From SURF-13 sp041695325 (lineage in GTDB: Bacteria > Pseudomonadota > Gammaproteobacteria > SURF-13), in NCBI GenBank assembly GCA_041695325.1, contig JBGFRC010000027.1, positions 8,979 through 72,978 on the forward strand: DNA of 64,000 nucleotides, written 5' to 3'. Position 1 is the first letter of the stretch. Each line of letters begins with the position of its first letter. The position numbers were made by a program, and so were the translations under genes. A model generated the notes under the pieces. That model was not told where the DNA came from. It made no database searches and worked only from the letters and a program-made list of their open reading frames with translations. Below, piece after piece: positions 10,408 to 18,557 of the stretch.

Positions 10408-10427
10408 GCCTGCCTGCGCAGGCAGGC
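10408..10427. terminator. GC palindrome between convergent genes
   Basis: Perfect 20-bp palindrome (gcctgcctgcgcaggcaggc) between the DUF1003 gene and the convergent ABC ATPase gene. It can form a stem on either strand and may act as a bidirectional transcription barrier. No T tract follows on either strand, so a rho-independent terminator is not certain. Confidence 0.45.
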
Positions 10428-10441
10428 TGCGCTGCATCCGG

Positions 10442-11131
10442 CTACACTTGCTGATCCGCGCCCGCAATGCCGCCATCCACCAGCCGTACCTGGCGCTGAG
10501 TGAGGACGGAGAGCTGCGGTTCATGGGTGACGGTGATGACGGTCTGGCCGTTTTCACTCACCAGGCGCTTGAAGATGTCGAACACGATGCGGCCGTTTTT
10601 GGTGTCGAGGTTTCCGGTGGGTTCATCGGCGAGAATAATCAGCGGCTGGTTGGCGAGGGCGCGCGCGATGGCGACGCGCTGACGCTCGCCGCCGGAGAGC
10701 TGGTCGGGCCGTTTGTTCAGCAGCGCCGTCATGCCCAATTGCTCCAGGATGGCCGCGGCGCGGGCGCGCATGTTCTGTTCGCTCTCCTGCGCCAGCTTTT
10801 TCATCGGGATCATCACGTTTTCGAGCACGGAAAATTCCGGCAACAAAAAATGGAACTGGAACACGAAGCCGAGTTTTTTCAGGCGCAGTTCCGCCAGCTC
10901 GCTGCGGCTGAGCCTGGATGTCTCGCGCCCTTCGAGCAGGATGGCGCCGCTGGTCGGCACGTCGAGCAGGCCGAGCAGATACAACAGCGAGGATTTGCCG
11001 GAGCCTGACGGCCCGGTGATGGCGATGAATTCGCCCGGCTCCACGCTGAGATTAATGTCACGCACCAGGGTCACCGGCAGCGGGCCGGGCAGCACGCGCG
11101 TGACGCCGCGCGCCTCCAGAAGCATCGTCAT
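10442..11131 (-). CDS. LolD/MacB-type ABC transporter ATPase
   Basis: ATP-binding subunit of a type VII (LolD/MacB-like) ABC system, with Walker A GPSGSGKSS (~39-47), the signature LSGGERQRVAIARAL (~143-157), Walker B LIILADEPTGNLD and the H loop THEP. Length 229 aa fits LolD. Such ATPases power lipoprotein release or macrolide/peptide export rather than solute import. Its ATG overlaps the permease stop (ATGA); order on the minus strand is adaptor, permease, ATPase, which favours a MacAB-like exporter. Confidence 0.85.
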   Translation of the reverse strand: MTMLLEARGVTRVLPGPLPVTLVRDINLSVEPGEFIAITGPSGSGKSSLLYLLGLLDVPTSGAILLEGRETSRLSRSELAELRLKKLGFVFQFHFLLPEFSVLENVMIPMKKLAQESEQNMRARAAAILEQLGMTALLNKRPDQLSGGERQRVAIARALANQPLIILADEPTGNLDTKNGRIVFDIFKRLVSENGQTVITVTHEPQLSVLTQRQVRLVDGGIAGADQQV

Positions 11132-12378
11132 GCCGCGCCCCGGATGATGTCCACCGGATTGAGCCGCGCCGCCTTGCGCGCCGGGAGCCAGGCGGCGAAG
11201 GTGGCGGAAAGGACGGCGAAGCCGCCGGCAATGAGATAATGAAGGATGGAATAATAGAGCAGGAACCCTTGCGCCGTGACGAAACCTTCGATGTGGAAAC
11301 GTATCGTGCCGAGCAGGCGCGTGAGCCCGTAGCCGAGCATCCAGCCGAGCAGGGTGCCGACCAGGCCCACCAGCAGTCCCTCGATGAGAAAGATGCGGCG
11401 GATGTCGCCTTCCTCGAAACCGATGGATTTCAGAATGCCGATGTCGCGCGTCTTCTCGTGGATGACGGTGGAGATGATGTTGAAAATGCCGAACGCCGCG
11501 ACGATGAGGATCGCGCCCACGGTGGAGTATATGATGGCGTTCTGGATCACGAAGATGCCGAGGATGTTTTCGTAGGTTTCTTCCCAGGATTCGGTGCGGT
11601 AGCCGAGGCGCGCCTCGATGGAGCGCGCGACGTTGCGCGCCTGGTTAACGTCCTGCAGGCGGATGCGGATTTGATTGACGACGTTGGGACGGTTTTGCAG
11701 GATTTGCGCCTTTTTGAGCAGCGCATAGGATTCGAAGTTGTCTATCGGCGTGATGCCGGTGCGGAAGATGCCGACCACTTTCATCTTGAGCATCACGCCA
11801 GCGGGCGAAATTACCGACAGCGTGTCGTTCATCACCGCGCCGATTTTTTTCGCCACGCCTTCACCCAGAATGATGCCGTTCGCGGCGCTGTATAAGTCAT
11901 TCAACCGCCCGGCGACGAGGTCGCGCTCCAGATGACTCACGCGCCGTTCATGTTGCGGTTCGATGCCGACCAGGGTGGTGGAGACGTCTTTCGAACCGTA
12001 GCGCAGAAACACCTGGCCGCGCAGCGTCGGCGCGGCGGCGAGATCGTTGCGCCGGTTCAGCCCGTCCAGCACGCTTTCGGCGTCCTTGATGCCGCGCAGC
12101 TCATCGCGCGGTTTCAACCCGTACAAGGTGACCACACCGCCGCCGAACAGACGCTGTACCGGCTGCAACGGCGCGGCGCGGTATTCATCCTTGATGGTGA
12201 CGTGCGGCCACACGTCTATCACCTTATTGATGAAGTAGATGTGAAAACCCTGCATCATCGCCGCCATGGCGATGAAAAAGCCCACCCCCATCGCCACCCC
12301 CAGCACCGAGACCAGGGTCTGGCGCTTGCGGTTGCGCAGATGGGTGAGGGCGATGGAGAGCGTGAGCGCCACGGACAA
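11128..12378 (-). CDS. MacB/LolE-type ABC transporter permease
   Basis: Membrane subunit of the same exporter. One membrane helix near the N-terminus (VLGVAMGVGFFIAMAAM) is followed by a ~200-residue periplasmic MacB-PCD-like domain and a FtsX-like C-terminal part with three helices (AILIVAAFGIFNIISTV, VGLVGTLLGWMLGYG, YLIAGGFAVLSATFAAWLPA). 416 aa is typical of LolC/E. The start is TTG at 12378 or GTG at 12372; no ATG fits. It begins 2 bp after the adaptor stop, so the three genes form one operon. Confidence 0.83.
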   Translation of the reverse strand: MSVALTLSIALTHLRNRKRQTLVSVLGVAMGVGFFIAMAAMMQGFHIYFINKVIDVWPHVTIKDEYRAAPLQPVQRLFGGGVVTLYGLKPRDELRGIKDAESVLDGLNRRNDLAAAPTLRGQVFLRYGSKDVSTTLVGIEPQHERRVSHLERDLVAGRLNDLYSAANGIILGEGVAKKIGAVMNDTLSVISPAGVMLKMKVVGIFRTGITPIDNFESYALLKKAQILQNRPNVVNQIRIRLQDVNQARNVARSIEARLGYRTESWEETYENILGIFVIQNAIIYSTVGAILIVAAFGIFNIISTVIHEKTRDIGILKSIGFEEGDIRRIFLIEGLLVGLVGTLLGWMLGYGLTRLLGTIRFHIEGFVTAQGFLLYYSILHYLIAGGFAVLSATFAAWLPARKAARLNPVDIIRGAA

Positions 12379-12380
12379 AA

Positions 12381-13385
12381 TCAGCGCTGCGGTTTGACGC
12401 GCACCGCCTGCCCCGGCTTTAAATCCGCGGGCGGGTTGAGTATGATCTGTTCCGCGCCGGTCAGCCCTTCGATGATCTCGATCTGCTTATCATCGGCGGC
12501 GCCGGTTTTGACAGCGCGGCGCTCGGCCTTGCCGTCCTGCACCAGCCACAGCGCGCCGTTCGCCACCGCGCTCAAAGGCAAAAGCCACGCATCGAGGGTA
12601 GCGCGCGTGACGATGTTGACCTCGGTGGTCATGCCGATTTGCAGCTTGATGTCCGGCGGCAAGGCGACGCGCACGCGGTAACTCTTGTTGAGCGGATCGC
12701 CCTTGGGCGTGATCTCGCCCACCGTGCCTTCCAGCATCTCTGAGGGAAAGGCGTCGGCCTTGATGACCACGCGCTGGCCGGACCGCACGCGCGGGATGTC
12801 TTCCTCATCCACCTCGGCGGTGATGCGCAGCGGGCTCGCCTCGCCCACCCAGAACAGCACCTGCGCGCTGGTCGCGGTCTCGCCCGGCTCGCCGTCCTGG
12901 CGCAGCACCACGCCGTCCATGGGCGCGCGCAAACTCAGCTCCGCCACCACGTGCCGGGCCGCGGCGAGATTGGCCTCTGCCTGCCGGTGCTCGCTCACGG
13001 CGCGGTCGTAGGCCTGTCTACCTACGTAGCCCTTCTCAAACAGCGGGGTGAGGCGCTTGACCTCGTCGCGCAGCAGACGCTCCTGCGCGGCCAGCTGCGC
13101 CGCGCGTGCGCGCGCCTCGTCGTCATTCAGGCGCGCGAGCAGCTGATTGCGCTTTACCCGTTCGCCCTCGCGCGCCAGGATTTCCACGATGCGCGCGGTG
13201 CTTTTCGGCCCTATCTTGGCCCAGTGCACCGGCTCTACGTTGCCGGTAGCGTACACCGCCTCCACCGCCGGACCGCGCAGGGGCGCCGTCACTTGCACGC
13301 GCGGGGTGCTGCTGAAAACAAACCAAAACAACGCGCCGCCCAGCGCAACAGCGGACACGGCGAGCAACCAGTAACGGGGGCGCAT
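12381..13385 (-). CDS. MacA-like periplasmic adaptor (membrane fusion) protein
   Basis: HlyD/RND-type membrane fusion protein that links an inner-membrane exporter to an outer-membrane channel. An N-terminal membrane anchor (YWLLAVSAVALGGALFWFVF) is followed by a lipoyl half motif (ARIVEILAREGERVKRNQLL), a coiled-coil hairpin (~85-145) and the second lipoyl half plus beta-barrel (LRAPMDGVVLRQDGEPGE; GEITPKGDPLNKSYRVRV). First gene of the exporter operon. Divergent from gspC, with a 140-bp intergenic region. The substrate is not evident. Confidence 0.84.
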   Translation of the reverse strand: MRPRYWLLAVSAVALGGALFWFVFSSTPRVQVTAPLRGPAVEAVYATGNVEPVHWAKIGPKSTARIVEILAREGERVKRNQLLARLNDDEARARAAQLAAQERLLRDEVKRLTPLFEKGYVGRQAYDRAVSEHRQAEANLAAARHVVAELSLRAPMDGVVLRQDGEPGETATSAQVLFWVGEASPLRITAEVDEEDIPRVRSGQRVVIKADAFPSEMLEGTVGEITPKGDPLNKSYRVRVALPPDIKLQIGMTTEVNIVTRATLDAWLLPLSAVANGALWLVQDGKAERRAVKTGAADDKQIEIIEGLTGAEQIILNPPADLKPGQAVRVKPQR

Positions 13386-13525
13386 TGATTAAAGGAAGGT
13401 GGCTACCTGCTTTAGATTCAAATAGTGCCACGACCGGCGTGAGCGCGCCAGCGGCAGACTCCCTTGACAGGCCATATTCTGTTAAGATTTTGTCAAGTCG
13501 GGGTAATTTGACCTTGCGGGTGGCT

Positions 13526-14452
13526 ATGCAAGCGCTTGCCTGGAATACTGCTTTTTTGCGCCGTGCGTTAAGCAACGGACGCGCCGTGCAGCGCGCTGCG
13601 CTGGCGGTCAATGTCACCTTGCTGATAGTGATCGCCTGGAGCGTGGGGGGTTATGCCTGGACGTGGTGGACCAAACCTAAAACGCCGGTGGCGGCGGCGC
13701 CCGTCGCGCCTGCTGCGCCACCCGCGCCGCAGGTGGATATCGCGGCGCTGCACCTGTTCGGCGAGAGCGGCGCGGAAGCCGGCCCCGAAGCGGCGGCCGA
13801 CGCGCCGGAGACGGCGCTCAACCTCACCCTGCGCGGCGTGTTTTCCAGCGAAAATCCGGAGGCGGCCTACGCCATCATCGCCGGCCCGGACGGCAAGGAA
13901 ATGAGTTACGGAGTGGAAGACGAGCTGCCCGGCGGCGCGGTGCTGAAGGCGGTGTTGCCCGACCGGGTGACGCTGATGCGCAACGGGCGCAGCGAGAGCT
14001 TGAGCCTGTCCAAGCAGCTCCTGGACAAGTCACTGCCCCAGCCCGCGCCGCTCATCAGCGCGCCCGTTCCTCGGCCCAGTGTGCTTCCGCCGGTTATCGA
14101 GCAGGGACAGGAGGGGGCGCCCGCAGCGGATGATACCGAGGCGCTGTTGCGCAATTATCGTGAAGCGCTCAAGGCCCATCCGGCAAGCCTCGCGGGCCTC
14201 GTGCACACCGAGCCGGTGCAGCAGGACGGCAAGTTCATGGGCTACCGGCTGCAGCCCGGCGCCGACGCCGCTCTGCTCAGCCGTTTGGGGCTGCAACCGG
14301 GCGACGTGGTGACGGCGGTGAACGGCGTCACCCTGGACAACCCGGCGCGCGGTCAGGAGGCGCTGAGCGCGCTCGCCGCCGTCAACGACCTGCGCCTGAC
14401 CCTGCTGCGCAACGGCGTGCCGCACAGTGTAACGTTTCCGGTACAGGAATAG
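13526..14452 (+). CDS. gspC: Type II secretion protein GspC
   Basis: Inner-membrane clamp protein that connects the GspD secretin to the inner-membrane platform. One transmembrane helix (LAVNVTLLIVIAWSVGGYAW, ~27-46) is followed by a Pro/Ala linker, the homology region (ALNLTLRGVFSSENPEAAYA, then DGKEMSYGVEDELPGGAVLK) and a C-terminal PDZ domain (GYRLQPG...LGLQPGDVVTAVNG). ATG at 13526 was chosen because it places the helix at the expected position; an upstream in-frame extension to 13385 adds non-homologous residues. The last 426 bp of the gene (PDZ domain and stop) recur exactly at 19343-19768. Confidence 0.9.
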   Translation: MQALAWNTAFLRRALSNGRAVQRAALAVNVTLLIVIAWSVGGYAWTWWTKPKTPVAAAPVAPAAPPAPQVDIAALHLFGESGAEAGPEAAADAPETALNLTLRGVFSSENPEAAYAIIAGPDGKEMSYGVEDELPGGAVLKAVLPDRVTLMRNGRSESLSLSKQLLDKSLPQPAPLISAPVPRPSVLPPVIEQGQEGAPAADDTEALLRNYREALKAHPASLAGLVHTEPVQQDGKFMGYRLQPGADAALLSRLGLQPGDVVTAVNGVTLDNPARGQEALSALAAVNDLRLTLLRNGVPHSVTFPVQE

Positions 14453-14457
14453 TGCTA
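14027..14457 (+). repeat. 431-bp direct repeat, copy 1 (gspC 3' end)
   Basis: The gspC 3' end plus 5 bp after the stop. By translation in three frames it is identical to 19343-19773, offset 5,316 bp. It flanks the cargo block on the left. Divergence begins abruptly on both sides (ggac versus gaat on the left; aca versus gac on the right). Confidence 0.95.
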
Positions 14458-14458
14458 A

Positions 14459-14498
14459 CAGGTTGTTGAAAAAGCCCATGGGCTTTTTCAACAACCTG
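14459..14498. repeat. 40-bp perfect palindrome
   Basis: Perfect inverted repeat centred on gcccatgggc, with arms caggttgttgaaaaagccc. It begins 6 bp after the gspC stop. It could end gspC transcription, but a palindrome of this type, next to a transposase remnant, may also be two abutting element ends. Confidence 0.7.
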
Positions 14499-14527
14499 CT
14501 TAGATGATTCATCCGCATGACGAGTCG

Positions 14528-14662
14528 TCAGGCGGCCTCGGCGAGTGCGCTGGCGGTGTAGGCCTGCCAGGGCGTGCGCTGGTTGAGCGACTGATGGCCG
14601 CGCTCATGATTGTAGAAGGCGAAATCGGGGTAGAACCCGACTTGTTCAGAGTTTCCTTAACA
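14528..14662 (-). mobile_element. IS remnant: 3' end of an rve-type (IS3/IS481-like) transposase joined to a terminal repeat
   Basis: On the minus strand the stretch reads FYPDFAFYNHERGHQSL followed by NQRTPWQAYTASALAEAA and a stop: the C-terminus of an integrase-core transposase (the YNxERPHQ region). Immediately upstream, without the rest of the gene, lies gttaaggaaactctgaacaa, which resembles the terminal repeat of the MITE-like element at 19811-19986. The element is therefore internally deleted. Confidence 0.7.
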
Positions 14663-14713
14663 CATCCATAACACATCCCTAACACATCCATAACACATCC
14701 ATAACACATCCCT
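14659..14713 (+). repeat. Five tandem 11-bp repeats
   Basis: Five head-to-tail units aacacatcc(a/c)t between the IS remnant and phoA; units 1, 3 and 4 end in at, units 2 and 5 in ct. Unit length equals one helical turn. Could be a regulatory array or slippage product. The array is ~150 bp upstream of the phoA start. Confidence 0.85.
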
Positions 14714-14860
14714 CCTAGACTTTCCGCTGCGGGGTACCCAGACACGGTGTTGGGCCGCATGGGACCTGACATGTACAGAGGGAGGAAAGCTGGGCGGTGA
14801 CGCCCATTGAAATTCCTATCCCTTCATTGAAATTCCTAACCTTTAAGAAGGAGAGATGCT

Positions 14861-16159
14861 ATGTTTCGACTGAAAGTGAAAACTCTCATTGCGGCGGTCC
14901 TGGTGGCGACATCAGGAATCGCGTCGGCGGACCCGCAACACTGGCAACACGGGCTACCCGCGAAGAACCTGATCCTGCTCATAGGCGACGGCATGGGCGA
15001 GGCCGTCGTGCTTGCCACGCGTTACCAGCAGGTCGGGCGCGACGGGCGGCTCGCGATGGACTGGCTGCCGGTCTTCGGCCAGGTCACGACGCATTCCGAG
15101 AACAGTTTGGTCACGGACTCCGCGGCCGCAAGCACGGCGTTCGCCACCGGCACGCGGACCAACAACGGCATGATCGCGCAGACGCCCGATGGCAGCTCCA
15201 CGCTGGACCGGTCGATCCTGATGCTCGCGAAGCAGGCTGGCAAGAGCACCGGTCTCGTCACGGAGGTGCCGATGGCGCACGCGACGCCGGCGTCCTTCGC
15301 GGCCTCGGTCCCGAGCCGGCGGATGATGAACGAGATCGCCGAGCAGTATCTGGCCAACGGCGTGGACGTGATCCTGGGCGGCGGTGAGAGCAACTTCCGC
15401 CCGAAGGACACGCCGGGGGCGCACTGCGCGGCGGACAAAACGAAGCGTATCGACGGGCGTGACCTCGTGAAGGAGGCGACGGCCGCCGGCTACCAGTTCG
15501 TCTCGAACCGCACAGAGCTCGGCACAGCGACGGCGCCGACCGGCAGGCTGCTCGGCCTCTTCGCCTGCGAGCGCATGGCCTGGGCGACCCAGCCGGTCGC
15601 GACCGAGCCGACCAGCGCGGAGAAGACGCGCAAGGCCATCGAGATCCTCGCCCGCAATCCGAGGGGCTTCTTCCTCATGGTGGAGCGCGGCAAGATCGAC
15701 TGGGCGACGGAGGCGAACAACGCCGCCGAGAGCCTCGCCGAGACGCTCGAATTCGACCGCGTCGTTGCCGCGGCGATGGAGTTCGCGCGCGCCGACGGCG
15801 ATACGCTCGTCCTCGTGACCGCAGACCACGAGGCCGGCGGGCTGCACATCATCGCCAACCCGGACCGCGGCCCGGTCGAGGCGGAGCGCTTCGACGAGCG
15901 CGGCCGCACCATCACCCCGCGCCAGGGCGTTACGCTCACCTCGGCCGACGGGCTGCCCATCCACATGGCCTGGACCACGCATCCGGGACACACCGCCGAC
16001 CCGGTGGGCGTGCGCGCCTTCGGGCCGGGCGCGCAGCTCGTGTGGATGTGGAAGCTGGGCGGCGCACAGCACTTGACGGATCTGTACGAGGTGATGCGCC
16101 GCGCGTTGTTCCTGGGCCGCGAAGAACTCGAAGTCGAAGAACTCGAAGTCGGCCGCTAG
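14861..16159 (+). CDS. phoA: Secreted alkaline phosphatase (PhoA family)
   Basis: Hydrolyses phosphate monoesters outside the cytoplasm. A signal peptide (KVKTLIAAVLVATSGIASA, cleavage near residue 24) precedes the mature start DPQHWQ. Metal-binding and catalytic motifs are visible: LLIGDGMG (metal-binding Asp), TDSAAAST (nucleophilic Ser), TADHEAGGL and HPGHTADPV. Length 432 aa is normal. A good Shine-Dalgarno (aaggagag) precedes ATG 14861, and the MFRLK leader nearly matches that of the next gene. The C-terminus ends with a repeated EELEVEELEV. It sits in the cargo block between gspC and gspD and may be a substrate of this secretion system (inference). Confidence 0.9.
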   Translation: MFRLKVKTLIAAVLVATSGIASADPQHWQHGLPAKNLILLIGDGMGEAVVLATRYQQVGRDGRLAMDWLPVFGQVTTHSENSLVTDSAAASTAFATGTRTNNGMIAQTPDGSSTLDRSILMLAKQAGKSTGLVTEVPMAHATPASFAASVPSRRMMNEIAEQYLANGVDVILGGGESNFRPKDTPGAHCAADKTKRIDGRDLVKEATAAGYQFVSNRTELGTATAPTGRLLGLFACERMAWATQPVATEPTSAEKTRKAIEILARNPRGFFLMVERGKIDWATEANNAAESLAETLEFDRVVAAAMEFARADGDTLVLVTADHEAGGLHIIANPDRGPVEAERFDERGRTITPRQGVTLTSADGLPIHMAWTTHPGHTADPVGVRAFGPGAQLVWMWKLGGAQHLTDLYEVMRRALFLGREELEVEELEVGR

Positions 16160-16177
16160 CCTCCGTAGGGCCGCCCT

Positions 16178-16204
16178 CCTCGCCGGGAGCCGCTCCCGGC
16201 GAGG
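16178..16204. terminator. GC-rich hairpin after phoA
   Basis: 13-bp perfect stem (cctcgccgggagc / gctcccggcgagg) with a 1-nt centre, 19 bp after the phoA stop. No T tract follows. A related hairpin recurs at 18308-18333 after the next gene, so the block carries the same hairpin after each of its first two genes. Confidence 0.5.
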
Positions 16205-16208
16205 GCGG

Positions 16209-16280
16209 TCTGACGGACACCGAGGTGAAAAAAAATGAAGCAGAGAAAGAGTTTTCTTCGAGCATGGTGCGGAATGCCGA
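16209..16280 (+). repeat. Leader repeat, copy 1
   Basis: About 70 bp starting tctgacggacaccgaggtg and continuing into a reading frame MKQRKSFLRAWCG. It closely matches 18491-18557, which forms the start of the nuclease gene (MNRRKSFRRAWCG). Here the frame runs into the metallophosphoesterase gene, but the latter has its own better start at 16361. Confidence 0.65.
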
Positions 16281-16360
16281 ACCGTCGCAGATGTTCCCGC
16301 CCGCCGCGGGGGCGGAAGCGGGCAGTTCTTTCACCTGGGTTCACTGAAAAGGAGAGATCT

Positions 16361-18289
16361 ATGTTTAGACTGAAAGCACTCGTAAGCGTCCCGGCGCTAC
16401 TCGCGTTGGCGCTGGCCATCGGCGCGGGCGTCGGCGCGGCCGGGGAGGCGCGCGCCGCAACAGTGGCACAAGGATATGTGTTTGAAGACAGAAACAGGAA
16501 CGGGCAGAGGGATGCCAATGAACCGGGCGTCAGGGACGTCATGGTTTCCAATGGCAGGGACGTCGTTAAAACAAACCATCAAGGTTGGTATAGCCTGCCT
16601 GCCTACGAAGGGATGACAGTTTTTGTCACCAAGCCCGCGGGCTACGAAGTGCCTGTAGATGCGCACAATGTGCCGCAGTTTTTCTACCATCACCTCCCTG
16701 CTGGTTCGCCACCGCTGCGTTTTGGCGGTCTGCGGCCGACCGGTGATTTGCCCGGGCGGATCGATTTTCCCCTGATCAGGGGAAAAGAGGAACGCAAATT
16801 CAAGATGATCATCATGGGAGACACACAACCCTATAGCAATACCGAAGTCGGTTATGTGCGCGATACCGTGGCGAAGGCGCTTGCCGCCATGGACAGGGAA
16901 GACGTGAAAGGACGGTTGACTTCGCCTCCTGACCGCGTGGGCGTGAAAGGACTGATTATTGTAGGCGACGTCATGGGCGATGACCTCGGTTTATTTCCGC
17001 GCTTCAAAGAGATCATGCGCGTGGCCGGGGTGCCTCAGTACTATGTGCCCGGTAACCACGATCTGGACTTTGACGCGACCAGCGATGCTCACTCGTTTGA
17101 TACCTTCAAGCGCGAGTGGGGCCCGGCCTACTATTCGTTCGATATCGGTAAGGTGCATTTCGTGGTATTGGATAACGTCGAGTATCCGTGCGTCAATCGC
17201 AGCGGCGCGCATCAATTTTGCGATCGGTCCACGACTTACAACGGCGTGATCTCGGACCGGCAGTTGGAATGGCTTAAAAATGATTTAGAGCACGTTCCGA
17301 TGGACAAATTGATCGTGGTGAACACGCATATACCGATGGCTTCATTCATTGATCGAAAGTCAAACCAGCATCAAACTGACAATGCCGGCAGCCTATACCG
17401 GTTGCTCGCGGGTCGCCCCGCCCTGGCATTGAGCGGCCACACCCATACGGTGGAGCACCTCGAGCCGGGCGAAGGCGCGCGACCCGACGTGCCCGGTGTC
17501 GATATTCCCGCTACGCCCTTCCCGCAGATCATTGTTGGTGCCCCGTCCGGTTCCTGGTGGAGCGGAGACTTTGATGATGACGGCGTGCCTATGTCATATC
17601 AGCGGCTGGGTGAGAAGCGAGGCTATATGGTGTTTGAATTTGACGGCAACACCTATAAAAACACCTTCGTAGCGACCGGTGCGGCCTCTGACAGGCAGAT
17701 CGCCGTCAGCTTGCTGTCGCCCGCCTTTATGAGTTGGTACCAGCAACTGGCGAGCTGGACGCGGGCCGGGGCCATCGGTAAGCCCCCGGTCAATATCAAT
17801 GACCTCGAAGACACGCATATCGTCACCAGAGATGAAATCAGCCAAACCAGCCTGATTGCCAATGTATGGAACGGATCGACGGCAACCAGGGTAACGGTTC
17901 AAATTAATGATCGCGAGCCCCTGACGATGGCGCGCAGCGAAGATACCGTGGATCCGTTTGCGCTCAAGAAGCAGATGTACGTCTTCCGTCATGCCGCGGA
18001 GAGTGATTCCGGAAATCCTCGCGCACAAGGCTTCGAGCTCTTTGGGGGTCCCCGCGGGCCGCGCACCTTTGGCCCGAGCAGCCCTCGCCCGGCTCCCGAA
18101 TGGATGTGGGCCGACGAGTCCAGTCATTTGTGGAAAGTGGCACTGCCAACCGACTTGGACTATGGCGTTCATACCGCCCAAGTGGTTGCCGAAGACAAGT
18201 TCGGTCGCGAGTATAAAGAAACGATCGTATTCGAACTGCGGGAGACGCGCCCGGAAAAATTCGCGCGCAAGGATGTTTGGAAGAACTGA
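16361..18289 (+). CDS. Secreted calcineurin-like metallophosphoesterase
   Basis: Predicted extracytoplasmic metal-dependent phosphoesterase. A signal peptide (LVSVPALLALALAIGAGVGA, cleavage near ARA) is followed by an SdrD-B-like domain (GYVFEDRNRNGQRDANEPGV), then the metallophosphoesterase core with GDTQPY, GDVMGDD, PGNHD, VNTHIP and SGHTH in order, and a ~230-residue C-terminal domain as in the MetallophosN/C multidomain family. Start ATG 16361 has a strong Shine-Dalgarno (aaaaggagag); an in-frame ATG at 16235 would place the signal peptide 42 residues inside. GC content looks lower than in phoA. Substrate unknown; phosphodiesters or phosphate esters are likely. Confidence 0.85.
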   Translation: MFRLKALVSVPALLALALAIGAGVGAAGEARAATVAQGYVFEDRNRNGQRDANEPGVRDVMVSNGRDVVKTNHQGWYSLPAYEGMTVFVTKPAGYEVPVDAHNVPQFFYHHLPAGSPPLRFGGLRPTGDLPGRIDFPLIRGKEERKFKMIIMGDTQPYSNTEVGYVRDTVAKALAAMDREDVKGRLTSPPDRVGVKGLIIVGDVMGDDLGLFPRFKEIMRVAGVPQYYVPGNHDLDFDATSDAHSFDTFKREWGPAYYSFDIGKVHFVVLDNVEYPCVNRSGAHQFCDRSTTYNGVISDRQLEWLKNDLEHVPMDKLIVVNTHIPMASFIDRKSNQHQTDNAGSLYRLLAGRPALALSGHTHTVEHLEPGEGARPDVPGVDIPATPFPQIIVGAPSGSWWSGDFDDDGVPMSYQRLGEKRGYMVFEFDGNTYKNTFVATGAASDRQIAVSLLSPAFMSWYQQLASWTRAGAIGKPPVNINDLEDTHIVTRDEISQTSLIANVWNGSTATRVTVQINDREPLTMARSEDTVDPFALKKQMYVFRHAAESDSGNPRAQGFELFGGPRGPRTFGPSSPRPAPEWMWADESSHLWKVALPTDLDYGVHTAQVVAEDKFGREYKETIVFELRETRPEKFARKDVWKN

Positions 18290-18307
18290 CCCTGTATCTG
18301 GGCTAAT

Positions 18308-18333
18308 CCTCGCCGGAGCGGCTCCCGGCGAGG
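18308..18333. terminator. GC-rich hairpin after the metallophosphoesterase gene
   Basis: Stem cctcgccgg / ccggcgagg with a short loop, 19 bp after the stop; second occurrence of the hairpin found after phoA. No T tract. Confidence 0.4.
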
Positions 18334-18490
18334 GCAGGCGGTTCGCTGATTGCGCGAACGACGCGCACTTTCGCCGTCCCTGGCTTGCCCGGGGTTCGCT
18401 TGGCTGAATGTCTGGCAAACGCCGGCGAGAGCGGCTCGGCCAATGGTTTCGTGCTTCTTGCGGAGGGACATTCATGAAGATCGGACCGAA

Positions 18491-18557
18491 GTCTGACGGA
18501 CACCGAGGTGGAACAATGAACCGGAGGAAGAGTTTTCGTCGAGCGTGGTGTGGCTGG
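18491..18557 (+). repeat. Leader repeat, copy 2
   Basis: Same leader as at 16209-16280 (tctgacggacaccgaggtg, then ATG-AA and a frame reading RRKSFRRAWCG). In this copy it provides the start and signal-peptide n-region of the nuclease pseudogene. Confidence 0.65.

Noticed and set aside
13464..13490. gspC promoter with TTGACA at 13464
   Set aside because: No -10 box at 16-18 bp spacing; the motif may be chance.
14659..14713. Possible CRISPR array
   Set aside because: Units are 11 bp with no spacers and no cas genes nearby; simple tandem repeat.
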